Source: Planctomycetota bacterium (GTDB lineage: Bacteria; Planctomycetota; Planctomycetia; Pirellulales; Pirellulaceae). From it: a stretch of 11,603 nucleotides of DNA. Below are positions 1 through 6,927 of this stretch, piece by piece. The notes below the pieces were generated by a model. That model had not been told where the DNA came from and searched no databases. It worked only from the letters and a program-made list of their open reading frames with translations. A program made the translations under genes and the position numbers. Position 1 is the stretch's first letter. Each line of letters opens with the position of its first letter. The stretch covers positions 1 to 11,603 of the forward strand of contig JAJRVM010000142.1 in assembly GCA_024277285.1 (NCBI GenBank). Reading direction: 5' to 3'.

Positions 1-1338
1 ATCTTCGGTCGCACTGAGTTCGACCCGTCCCTGATCGTCGAATTCTTTGCGCGTCACCTGTTCGATCGCGGTGGGCAGTCCGCTGCCGCGGGTCGGCTTG
101 TTACTTGAAGCCGAGCCATCGGTTGACGCGACCCATTTGGTCGAGTTACTGTCGGCCGAACTGGGCAGCGCGCTGGGATCGGCATCCCGAACCGTGTAAG
201 CAAGGCGGCCGTTTTCAGGATGGTACGAGTGGTAGGTCACGGCACCGGCAGCATCTTTTTGCCAGCGCAGCCGGCCACGATCATCGTAGTAGTCAACCGT
301 CGTGGTTGCCGCACCCGAGCCGTTCTCGCTACTGGCAACGGTCGGCAGCGTGGTAGTACGTGTCTTGATCGTATCGGTTCCGGTCCAGAACGTGTAGCTG
401 TACTGGGTGGTAATGCGCGAGGCGGCCGTGCGGCTGGTCTCTTGGGACGGGTATTGATACTGGTAGGTCGGCAGGTGCTGCTGATTCTCGTTGGTACCGC
501 CCTGGTAGTCGCTGGCCGACAGGTAATAGGCGGTGCCAGTGCGTCCCTTCTTCACTTTGACATCGGTCCGATCGCCCGCCGAGTTGTAGGAGTAGACGCG
601 GATCACACCGCTGCTGGCGTTGAGTGTCGTATTGTCGTTGCTGTAATCGCCGTTGTTCGACGGGTTAAGGAACTCGTCGACGGTCGAGGAACTGACGTTG
701 TGCGCGGCCGGTGTGCGGTACTCTGCCAGGCGATTGAGCTTCTGGCCCGACTCCTCGAGTTTCCAGCTCTTGCACCAGAATTCCGGTGTTCCCGTGGGGT
801 CGGTGATGGTCACTTCGCGCAGGCGGCGTCCCGAGTGGCTCAATCCATACACGTTACGACGAATACCGTTGCCGTCACCATCACTGATATCTTCCACGAC
901 GACATACACGACTTCATTTGGATCGGCCGTGCCGTGATCGATCTGCATATAGAAGTAGTCATAAGTAACGCCTCCCGTGCCACCGCCACAACTCGAGCAA
1001 CTGCCCACAGTTTCACTCTTAAGCATGTACTTGCCAGCAACACTATCGACTTCATCCACATCGGTACCACCGTAGGTGCGTTGCAGGTTCTCGCCCGAGG
1101 CGGCCCAGACGGTCACGCATTTCGGATCGGCGCCCGTACCGGCGCCCGAGTTATCCGTTTTCACATCGACCGTATAGTAGGCGAACTGTTTGCTGGCATA
1201 ATCCTTGATCTGGTGGTCTTCGTTCCCACTATTGTCGTCATCATCGCCTTTGGTCAGGATTGCGGCGGCAGTGCTGATATCGGACCGATCGCCGATCAAG
1301 CGTTCGATTGCGTCAGGACTGAACACGGACTTGAGCAA
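1..1338 (-). CDS. RHS/YD-repeat protein, partial (runs off left edge)
   Basis: The minus-strand frame is open from a stop at 1339-1341 to position 1, about 446 codons. It contains YD-repeat units, for example YYDDRGRLRWQKDAAG followed by VTYHSY (near 225-300), YSYNSAGDRTDVKVKKG, and EFDDQGRV near the left edge, plus a small Cys/Gly motif CSSCGGGTGG. RHS/YD proteins are large cell-surface or secreted beta-cage shells, often with a variable C-terminal toxin; that part lies outside the window. The composition (Thr/Ser/Asn/Asp/Gly rich) fits an exported protein. No ATG occurs in frame before 1026. The likely real start is an ATG at 1372 in another frame with a good ribosome site, so I infer a one-base frameshift near 1315-1320, or alternatively a TTG/GTG start at 1338/1326. 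The long plus-strand frame over 220-1347 is a shadow of this gene. The family call is firm; the start and intactness are not. Confidence 0.85.
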   Translation of the reverse strand, partial: MLKSVFSPDAIERLIGDRSDISTAAAILTKGDDDDNSGNEDHQIKDYASKQFAYYTVDVKTDNSGAGTGADPKCVTVWAASGENLQRTYGGTDVDEVDSVAGKYMLKSETVGSCSSCGGGTGGVTYDYFYMQIDHGTADPNEVVYVVVEDISDGDGNGIRRNVYGLSHSGRRLREVTITDPTGTPEFWCKSWKLEESGQKLNRLAEYRTPAAHNVSSSTVDEFLNPSNNGDYSNDNTTLNASSGVIRVYSYNSAGDRTDVKVKKGRTGTAYYLSASDYQGGTNENQQHLPTYQYQYPSQETSRTAASRITTQYSYTFWTGTDTIKTRTTTLPTVASSENGSGAATTTVDYYDDRGRLRWQKDAAGAVTYHSYHPENGRLAYTVRDADPSALPSSADSNSTKWVASTDGSASSNKPTRGSGLPTAIEQVTRKEFDDQGRVELSATED

Positions 1339-1369
1339 TCAGACTAGCAAAGCCGTTCGAATCGCGTTT

Positions 1370-1383
1370 CATTGATCTTCTCC
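1370..1383 (-). promoter_or_regulatory. Ribosome binding site and ATG for the RHS gene
   Basis: On the minus strand GGAGAAG (1377-1383) precedes ATG (1372-1370), with seven bases between the GGAG core and the ATG. The frame opened here reads MKRDSNGFASLIAQVRVQS and then stops. Removing one base of the CC in CAGTCCTGACG would join it to the long YD-repeat frame as VQSDAIERL. The good ribosome site suggests this is the authentic start and that the frame is broken a few codons in. Confidence 0.55.
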
Positions 1384-1751
1384 AGGGCGGGGCACCGTCT
1401 CACCGCAGCTTCCGGTTCCATTCTCCAACACCGAACCGCCGTTTTCTATTCCCCTCCACTGGGCGGTGATTCGAGCTCGCTCCAGATCGGCGTTGGTGGC
1501 CGGCAATGTTGCGTCGGCTGCGGCCCATCACATCGTTCAAGCAGATTCGAGCAGGACTTGGGTCCGCCCAGTATCTCGCGTGAACTCAGTGGTGTCAAAA
1601 ACTTTTCGATTTTGCGCGCCCGTTATTTCGGCAATTGGCAATTTACGTCACAGCGTCTCATGTCACAGTTCAGTGTGGGGCATTTGGGATTTCCCCGCAC
1701 AATGCGGGAAGCTCCTCCCCCACAATTGCCCTATTTAACGAGGATTCACCT
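1384..1751. other. Divergent intergenic region
   Basis: This gap of about 370 bases separates the minus-strand RHS gene from the plus-strand gene at 1752 and should hold both promoters. I found no convincing sigma-70 pair. Short open frames here have no ribosome sites and no protein-like composition. The right half (1673-1724) holds overlapping inverted repeats, described separately. Confidence 0.6.
1673..1724 (+). promoter_or_regulatory. 5' leader with overlapping, mutually exclusive hairpins
   Basis: GTGTGGGG (1673-1680) can pair with CCCCGCAC (1693-1700, one G-U). CCCGCA (1694-1699) can instead pair with TGCGGG (1703-1708) around a CAA loop. TGTGGGG (1674-1680) can also pair with CCCCACA (1718-1724). 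These helices share strands, so only some can form at once. They lie 28-79 bases ahead of the start codon at 1752. They could act as an RNA switch or attenuator, or simply as overlapping operator dyads; the sequence does not decide. Confidence 0.4.
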
Positions 1752-2516
1752 ATGCGAATACGCCACATGTCGAGTTCACCGAAATACGTAAACGGCCATT
1801 GTGTGGAGGTCCCTTCCTTCTCTTCCGATTGCGCTGACCGCTGCTGTCTGGCCATGGACGAGCCTTCGACCGGGGTCTTGCTTGGCAGAGCCAGCGAGAT
1901 TCGGGAGAAAGCGGAATCGATCAGGGTGCACGTCAACCATGCCAACGCAACGATCGCCGTTCGGAACATGGCGGTGGAATTGAAGCTGCGGTCGAAGCGC
2001 GCCGCTGGCAACATTATCGAGTCCTTGTCGCTGCGTGGGGGCAACCAAAAGGCGTACGGGCGTGGCACCCGCAGGCGACTCACTGAGTTCGGCATAACTC
2101 AAAACCAATCAACACGGTGGCAGAAACTGGCTGCGGTACCGGAAGCATACTATCGTGCGGCGGTTGCCGAGGCGCGGGCTCAGCATACTCTAATCACGGC
2201 GGCGTTCTTGTTGCGTTTCGCTGCGGCGCAGGAAAGGGAACACACTGCGAAAGGCCGGGCGCCGGCGGCGCGGAAGGACACGGTGAATTCGGCGTCCAGG
2301 CTTCTGAGCAACCTCGATTCGTTGCGTGAGACGATCGCCGAGTTGGTCGAGCACTGCTTGCTGTTCGACGACGCCTGCATGCCGCAACTTGCTGGCGGCG
2401 ATGCGGCCAAACAGCGGTGGGAGCAAAGACACCAGCTGAAACGCCTTGTCTGTGAACTCTTGAAGGCGCTCAATCGAATGCGAGCGAATCTGAGGCAAGT
2501 GAGAGCCAACCAGTAA
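1752..2516 (+). CDS. Mobile-element-type helical protein, 254 aa, function unknown
   Basis: The ATG at 1752 is chosen because AGGA (1741-1744) lies seven bases upstream; the frame is open further up to 1635 without a ribosome site there. Residues about 48-160 follow a pattern I know from hypothetical proteins on phages and integrated elements: an alpha-helical AVELKLRSKRAAGNIIE stretch (74-90), a basic Gly-rich linker (95-109), then LTEFGITQNQSTRWQKLAAVP (110-130), resembling a helix-turn-helix-like LGI...QS..WQ.LA.VPE signature, then a helix (147-157) before a charged segment. The C-terminal 70 residues are helical and basic at the end, with no signal peptide or membrane segment. Biochemical function is unknown; a DNA-binding or regulatory role is a guess. 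It stands alone, converging on the helicase frame at 2700, with a divergent RHS gene upstream. A start at 1767 or 1854 is possible. Confidence 0.75.
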   Translation: MRIRHMSSSPKYVNGHCVEVPSFSSDCADRCCLAMDEPSTGVLLGRASEIREKAESIRVHVNHANATIAVRNMAVELKLRSKRAAGNIIESLSLRGGNQKAYGRGTRRRLTEFGITQNQSTRWQKLAAVPEAYYRAAVAEARAQHTLITAAFLLRFAAAQEREHTAKGRAPAARKDTVNSASRLLSNLDSLRETIAELVEHCLLFDDACMPQLAGGDAAKQRWEQRHQLKRLVCELLKALNRMRANLRQVRANQ

Positions 2517-2699
2517 GCAGTTTCCGATAGCTTCAAGCCATTTGTCGGGGCACCAGCGCGCAGTGACGCGATGGAAAAGCACTGCGGTTTAAGAGGACGG
2601 ACCGCTGATAAACACGAAAAGACGCTAATAATTGCAGGAAAGCGGTAATGCGCGCGCCCTTTCGGGCATTATCCCATCATTTCACGAGATTCCGCCATT
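2517..2699. other. Convergent intergenic region with weak hairpin
   Basis: No gene. GCCC (2656-2659) and GGGC (2664-2667) form a short stem around TTTC, extended by AAT/ATT (2647-2649, 2668-2670) across a bulge. There is no U-tract on either strand, so it is only a weak terminator candidate for the helicase transcript. An 11-bp direct repeat CATTTCACGAG occurs at 2678-2688 and 2696-2706, the second copy spanning the helicase stop codon. An AT-rich patch near 2605-2632 looks like dispersed intergenic repeat sequence. Confidence 0.4.
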
Positions 2700-4832
2700 T
2701 CACGAGCGTTCGACACTCTCGTCGCCGACGCGAAGCAACTCGACACCAAGGTCTTCCAAGCGTTGCAAGACCCGTTGGCGAGGCAGTTCGGTTCCGAAGC
2801 ATGCGTGGACATGGTCATCCGCTTTGAACCAGAACAGCGGTTCGGCGATAACCTCACCGCTTGAGCTGATCAAAGGCTCCTGCGATACATTGAACTTATT
2901 CCATATACTCCACAGCCACCTGCGATGTTCCTTGCCGACAAGATTAAGCATCTCGTGGAGGTCGTCGAGCGCGCTCGTCTCCGACTCGACGAGAGGGTGT
3001 TCCGTCAGATTGGCGAGGCAATCGTCGAGGATCCGGTAAAGTGTCCGGGCGTCCGGCGAAACCATCGTTTGTGAGAACAACGTCAGGATCGAGCGTGCCC
3101 GAGTCATGGCCACATAAAGACTGTTGGCCAAGACGCCCTTTCCTTTGGCCATATATTGGTCGACTGCCGGGATAATAACCACTTCAGCATCGTAACCTTT
3201 GAACGAATGCGCCGTAGTCACCAACAGCATGTGGTCACTTCGCTCAAACGGTTTGTTGGTCTGCACGGTAAGCTCCACGCCCAAATCAGCAAGCCGTGGC
3301 GCGACCGTGGCCCTCAGCCAAGCGGGGGTACTCTTGCCGTTGTAGAGCAAGCAGATATCAGACGGTTTGACTCCCTGTTGTTCGATCAGATCGCGGCAAT
3401 AGTTGCCAATCGCTTCGAATTCCCTGTCCAGAGTCAAGTACTGATGGAATTCTGGCTTCGGGCCATCGATCTGGTTGAACCGGACCGTCCACCAACTTGC
3501 GCCGTGCTGTCGCTTACGCTCAACCAATCCTCGTTTGACCAATTCTCTGTGATCGGCATCATTCTCTGGAGGTTGGAGCCGATAAAGCACGTTCAAGGCA
3601 AACTCGGTGATCGGTTTAGTGCTTCGGAAACTCTCTTTCATGACCGTCGAACGACCGCGCATATCCAACCCGAGTTCCGACCACTTTGGCGTCTCGCGAC
3701 CATAGATATTCTGGGCGTTATCGTAAAACAGACGAACTGCTCGGCTGTTATCGTCGTTGCGATCCAGCTGTTCGACGATGGCCGACAGCAGTTTCAGTGT
3801 GTTTGGCCCCATGTCCTGAGTCTCATCAATAAACAGGGCATTACAACGTGCGCTAATACTCTCACAGGGGCGTCGTTCGAGATAGGCTTTGGCAGCCTCG
3901 TCGTACTCGAACCCAAACGAGTTCATCGACAGCCCAACTTCGGGCAGCAACACGGCCAGGATCTCCCTGACGTGATGCAACGACACGCGTTCCCAGGGAA
4001 ACTGTCTCCCGTCTGTTTCTCGCGCCCAAACCGACTCGATCGAACTGCCGATTAGTGATTGAAGCGAGCGATTGGCAAAGACAGCCCAAATCCGCACGTC
4101 AGGCTCGTCTTCTGTTTGCTTGACGGCCTGCATGAGCCAATGTGCCAAAACAACGGTCTTGCCACTGCCCGCGACGCCTCGGACGAGCCGTGGTTTTCCA
4201 TCAAGCTCCAAGCCACACAATCGTTGTTGTTCGTGCGAGAGCACAGGCCGCAATTCCTTGCGCCGAGCAAGCTGGTTGCCGAGCGAGTAGGGATTGGCGT
4301 TTGAGACCCTGGCCGGCAATGAGAACTCTGTTTGCGCGGCAACTTGGCGCCAAATCGATTCGCCCGCGCGCTGCCAGAGAACGCGAGGCGCAAGCTGCTT
4401 CAGAAGCGGGCACATATATGGCTCTTCCATTTCGGCCCGACTGGCCAGGACAATGATCGACTCGCGCGCGCGACTCAAGGCCACGTTGACAAGTCGTTTC
4501 CATTCGTCGTACGGCCAACTGTAACTGCCGGCGTTGACCGCATCAAAGATGACAATGTCCGCTTCTGATCCCTGCTGGCTATGGACCGTCGAGGCTGTCC
4601 ATGAATGCAGGAAGTTGCTGGCGAGGTACGAGTGAATCAACTTGGCCTGCGCCTTGAACGGCGAGATGAACAGTCCACGCGCCGTCACCATCGTGGGGTC
4701 GTTCAACAGCAACTTATCCAGGACGCGAGGCGTTATGGCACGTATCCAACTGTGATTGCCCGGCCCGCGTTCCGCCCGAATTGACGAAAGATCATCGTTG
4801 TCGTTGTCCAGCGCGTACCAGATTGCTCGCGG
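2700..4832 (-). CDS. C-terminal segment: end of first motor plus complete UvrD-like motor
   Basis: Open from the TAG at 4833 to TGA at 2700. It begins with the last third of the first motor (RGLFISPFKAQAKLI, TVHSQQGSEADIVIFD, RLVNVALSRARESI). After a linker comes a complete second SF1 motor of UvrD/Rep type with its own Walker A RGVAGSGKTVVLA (GVAGSGKT at 4155-4178), Walker B ALFIDETQD, RLFYDNAQNIYG, MKESFRSTKPITEFA, LLVTTAHSFKGYDAEVVIIP and LYVAMTRARSILTLF. The last ~60 residues (AEPLFWFKADDHVHACFG onward) form a small domain I cannot name. The first in-frame ATG is at 4691 with no evident ribosome site; TTG at 4712 is an alternative. All motifs needed for ATPase activity of the second motor are visible, so a re-initiated product could in principle still be active. 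Confidence 0.75.
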   Translation of the reverse strand, partial: PRAIWYALDNDNDDLSSIRAERGPGNHSWIRAITPRVLDKLLLNDPTMVTARGLFISPFKAQAKLIHSYLASNFLHSWTASTVHSQQGSEADIVIFDAVNAGSYSWPYDEWKRLVNVALSRARESIIVLASRAEMEEPYMCPLLKQLAPRVLWQRAGESIWRQVAAQTEFSLPARVSNANPYSLGNQLARRKELRPVLSHEQQRLCGLELDGKPRLVRGVAGSGKTVVLAHWLMQAVKQTEDEPDVRIWAVFANRSLQSLIGSSIESVWARETDGRQFPWERVSLHHVREILAVLLPEVGLSMNSFGFEYDEAAKAYLERRPCESISARCNALFIDETQDMGPNTLKLLSAIVEQLDRNDDNSRAVRLFYDNAQNIYGRETPKWSELGLDMRGRSTVMKESFRSTKPITEFALNVLYRLQPPENDADHRELVKRGLVERKRQHGASWWTVRFNQIDGPKPEFHQYLTLDREFEAIGNYCRDLIEQQGVKPSDICLLYNGKSTPAWLRATVAPRLADLGVELTVQTNKPFERSDHMLLVTTAHSFKGYDAEVVIIPAVDQYMAKGKGVLANSLYVAMTRARSILTLFSQTMVSPDARTLYRILDDCLANLTEHPLVESETSALDDLHEMLNLVGKEHRRWLWSIWNKFNVSQEPLISSSGEVIAEPLFWFKADDHVHACFGTELPRQRVLQRLEDLGVELLRVGDESVERS

Positions 4833-5681
4833 CTAGTTCGCCAAAAGATGGGGCAGTTTGTATTGGCGTTGGACAACTTCCGGAGCCGTCTCGAGGAAAC
4901 CATCGTATTGATAGGTTGAGATCACCGAACAGACTGCCGGGTGCATACGGCGTTGCTCGCGGAGGACGTGGACGCCAACGCGACTCGCTGTAATGTCGTC
5001 CAGGTGGCTCAACCCGCTGCTGGCGAGCCAGTTTCCTTGCGCAGGCGGCAGAATGCGACAGAGCCGACTAATGGGGGCGAGTTGCTTGGAGTCGCCCACC
5101 AGGATCACGCGTCGACTTGCCAGTAAAGAGAGCGCCGCGATGGCGGCGCGTGATACCAACCCCGCTTCGTCGATGAAGACGGTCGTAAATGGTGCAAACC
5201 CGTCTCCCAAGTCTTCCTTGATTCCTTGGTAGTTCAAGAAGGCCGTGGCCTTGAATGCCGTACTGATCACGACGCGAACATCTTGGTCGAGAAAGTTGCG
5301 CAACGCCGTGTCTCGCATCTCCAGACGCAGCTCCTTCGCCTGTTTTCGCAGCAAGGCCTTCTCCTCGAACGCCTGGGCACGAGCAAGCTGCGCGAACAGT
5401 TCATCAATGCGAGCCAGAAACTCCGTTTCCGTACCGCGCAGCATGTCTGTCAGTTGAGTTGCCTCGAACGTCTTCAACGCCCCTCCCTTCCCAATGCGAA
5501 GGATTTTGCCTGTATGCAGGTCCTCGCGAGCCACGGTCTTGGCCGCATTGCCCGTCGCAATTGCCGCGGCGTCGGTTGCTCGATTCGTTGTCGATATGAC
5601 GAGAATGCGTTCTGTCTCGTCCCGCAAGACTCGTGCCACCTGCTGCCCGGTAATGTATGTCTTCCCAGTACCTGGCGGTCC
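4833..5681 (-). CDS. Middle segment: UPF1/DNA2-like helicase motor 1A/1B regions
   Basis: This is the open stretch between the two nonsense codons. It begins exactly with GPPGTGKTYITGQQ (5640-5681), followed by VISTTNRATDAAA (motif Ia type), a coiled-coil-like helical insertion (about residues 298-343 of the full frame), VFIDEAGLV (Walker B), VILVGDSKQLAPI (motif III) and LREQRRMHP (motif IV type), ending YKLPHLLAN before TAG. Order and spacing match the AAA_11/AAA_12-type SF1B helicases. The first usable start inside it is GTG at 5639, which lies after the Walker A motif and has no ribosome site, so a re-initiated product would lack the P-loop and should be inactive. Confidence 0.75.
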   Translation of the reverse strand, partial: GPPGTGKTYITGQQVARVLRDETERILVISTTNRATDAAAIATGNAAKTVAREDLHTGKILRIGKGGALKTFEATQLTDMLRGTETEFLARIDELFAQLARAQAFEEKALLRKQAKELRLEMRDTALRNFLDQDVRVVISTAFKATAFLNYQGIKEDLGDGFAPFTTVFIDEAGLVSRAAIAALSLLASRRVILVGDSKQLAPISRLCRILPPAQGNWLASSGLSHLDDITASRVGVHVLREQRRMHPAVCSVISTYQYDGFLETAPEVVQRQYKLPHLLAN

Positions 5682-6323
5682 TCATAGAACGCTCCACGAT
5701 TTCCGCCAGCAGTGATTCAGTTCGTTCAGGCCAACTGGCCGGAAGTTCGAGACCTCGGGGTGAACGCCTCCAATCGCCGCTGCCAGGCGACGCGGCACCA
5801 ACCCGCGAATCACTTCAAAAGCAGGCTCGTTGTAGACAGCGTCCAGGAATGCCAGGAACTCGAACGGGCGAACATAGAACGAACCACGCCGCGGAGGAGA
5901 CTCGGAATCTGAAATAACAATGAAAATCCGCCCCGTTGCCTCATCAACTTCCAATACTTCACCTGACCAGATGATCGAGTCGTCGATCTCCGCGTCTTCC
6001 CATTCGCTGTCAAAGAGCGTCTTCTGGTTATCTTCAAAGTCCTTCATTAGAAGCGGACGAAAAGCGGTCGCACCTTCCCATGTCCAGTCGAATTCAACCG
6101 AATGACCGACCGTCAACGCATAGACATTGCCCGTTTCAGATTTTGAAATCAGAGTAACAACGCGGCACTTCAGCCGCTTCCATTTCGTCGACTCGCGAAA
6201 CTCACGGCGAACAGCTTGTCGAGCATCTTCAAGAAAGTCATCACTCGCGTCGGGCAAGTTCAGCTCAATTGGGAAGCGAGCTTGCTGGAAACTAACGTCG
6301 ATATCCCACTGGTCAGAGGACAT
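5682..6323 (-). CDS. N-terminal segment of the tandem helicase (213 aa)
   Basis: ATG at 6323 (MSSDQWDID...), ending at TGA 5682-5684. It is acidic and soluble with no membrane segment. It contains WSGEVLEVDEATGRIFI and a following YVRPFEFLAFLDAVY stretch, beta-rich in character, then a helix that leads directly into where the Walker A motif should begin (NHCWRKSWSVL then the stop). This layout is like accessory domains that sit ahead of UPF1/DNA2-type motors and may contact nucleic acid, but I do not recognise a named domain. Translated alone it would be a motor-less fragment. It is listed because a gene caller would report it as a separate CDS; I regard it as part of one broken gene. Confidence 0.7.
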   Translation of the reverse strand: MSSDQWDIDVSFQQARFPIELNLPDASDDFLEDARQAVRREFRESTKWKRLKCRVVTLISKSETGNVYALTVGHSVEFDWTWEGATAFRPLLMKDFEDNQKTLFDSEWEDAEIDDSIIWSGEVLEVDEATGRIFIVISDSESPPRRGSFYVRPFEFLAFLDAVYNEPAFEVIRGLVPRRLAAAIGGVHPEVSNFRPVGLNELNHCWRKSWSVL

Positions 6324-6334
6324 TCGCAACCTTC
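6321..6334 (-). promoter_or_regulatory. Ribosome binding site deciding the helicase start
   Basis: On the minus strand GAAGG (6330-6334) lies six bases before ATG (6323-6321). A TTG two codons upstream would overlap this site and is less likely to be the start. Confidence 0.6.
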
Positions 6335-6690
6335 ACGCATCTGTTTGTATTGCCCATTTCAGCGAGCGAATCGTAAACAAATCAATAGGAACCGGCCAAG
6401 AACCATCGGCGGGTATGGCCAAGAGCAAACAATTCCACGGACCAGCCGATTCGTGTATCAGGTTCTAGGAATGACGTGGCCGGGAGACAATTCAACGCGT
6501 CATGGTGATCGCCTCCTGCCACCCGATAGGCTGGCGCGCGCCCACATTCCTACACGCCGTATTATCCGGCAAGACCACCGATTGTAACGGCTCACGCGGT
6601 TTGAGCCACGGCGGGGGGATTCGGTAGTCCAGAAACTGTTCACAAACGATCAACCGTGTTCTTGCCTCTTCCGTGCCGAAGGCGGAGCCT
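6335..6690. other. Non-coding stretch upstream of the helicase
   Basis: No supported gene lies here. The short frames on both strands lack ribosome sites and recognisable motifs. The helicase promoter should lie in its left part; I see no clear -35/-10 pair. The right part blends into the stem-loop repeats that begin near 6699. Confidence 0.5.
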
Positions 6691-6698
6691 TATACGAG

Positions 6699-6749
6699 CC
6701 CAGGGTGCAGCCAATGCGAGTTCTTGCGAGCATTGGCGTAACCCTGAGG
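6699..6749 (+). repeat. Stem-loop repeat, CCCAGGGT family, copy 1
   Basis: CCCAGGGT (6699-6706) faces ACCCT(GAGG) (6741-6749), and inside it GCCAATGC (6710-6717) pairs perfectly with GCATTGGC (6730-6737). The same outer arm, followed by GCAG, starts the hairpin at 11031. The body differs while pairing is kept, so the structure seems to matter more than the sequence. A T-run follows at 6755-6759, so it might also terminate plus-strand transcription, but the spacing from the stem is long. Confidence 0.65.
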
Positions 6750-6843
6750 GGGCGTTTTTCCGCACAAAAAAGACCAAAAAGCCCCAACGGGCAACACTGT
6801 ACAACATTTTCGCAGCAGTATTCATGGGGGGCGACGATTCCTT

Positions 6844-6908
6844 ACGCCAAAGGCGTTGTACTCCCAAGCCTGGAGTATAGTTCTGGAGCGCGCCGCAGCC
6901 GAAGCGGC
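6844..6908. repeat. Cluster of three short hairpins
   Basis: ACGCC-AAA-GGCGT (6844-6856), ACTCC-CAAGCCT-GGAGT (6860-6876) and GCCGC-AGCCGAA-GCGGC (6892-6908) stand in tandem directly before the recombinase remnant. They look like the palindromic intergenic repeats I associate with planctomycete genomes; that association is from memory and unchecked. Confidence 0.5.
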
Positions 6909-6927
6909 AGCTTATAGCGGCATCCAC

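Larger units (their letters stand above)
2700..6323 (-). pseudogene. Tandem SF1 helicase (UPF1/DNA2-like plus UvrD-like), two nonsense codons
   Basis: One minus-strand frame of 1207 codons runs from ATG at 6323 to TGA at 2700-2702, broken only by TGA at codon 214 (5682-5684) and TAG at codon 497 (4833-4835). Homology continues unbroken in the same frame across both. Order: N-terminal domain 1-213; UPF1/DNA2-like motor with Walker A GPPGTGKT 215-222, DEAG box 385-388, GDSKQLAPI 410-418, LREQRRMHP 454-462, TVHSQQG 579-585 and LVNVALSRAR 611-620; UvrD-like motor with GVAGSGKT 716-723, DETQD 833-837, a SFRST-type segment near 898, TAHSFKGYDAE near 1037-1047 and LYVAMTRAR 1069-1077; and an uncharacterised C-terminal domain to 1207. 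The start has GAAGG six bases upstream. The first stop occupies a site often filled by Trp or Arg in relatives (as in WGPPGTGKT), and the second would be Gln if CAG became TAG. I infer a recently inactivated ATP-driven nucleic-acid motor. Its biological role is unknown. Confidence 0.85.

Noticed and set aside
220..1347. Long plus-strand open frame (375 codons)
   Set aside because: Val/Ile/Arg-rich shadow of the minus-strand YD-repeat frame, which has clear family motifs over the same bases.
1372..1791. Plus-strand open frame in the divergent intergenic region
   Set aside because: No ribosome site, no protein-like pattern, and it overlaps the leader and start of the gene at 1752.
3156..4055. 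Plus-strand open frame of 299 codons
   Set aside because: Lies opposite the UvrD-like motor, whose motifs are unmistakable on the minus strand.
5682..5684. Selenocysteine or recoded TGA in the helicase
   Set aside because: Cys/Sec is not expected before GPPGTGKT, Trp is encoded by TGG elsewhere in the frame, and a second stop of another kind (TAG) is present. Nonsense mutation is simpler.
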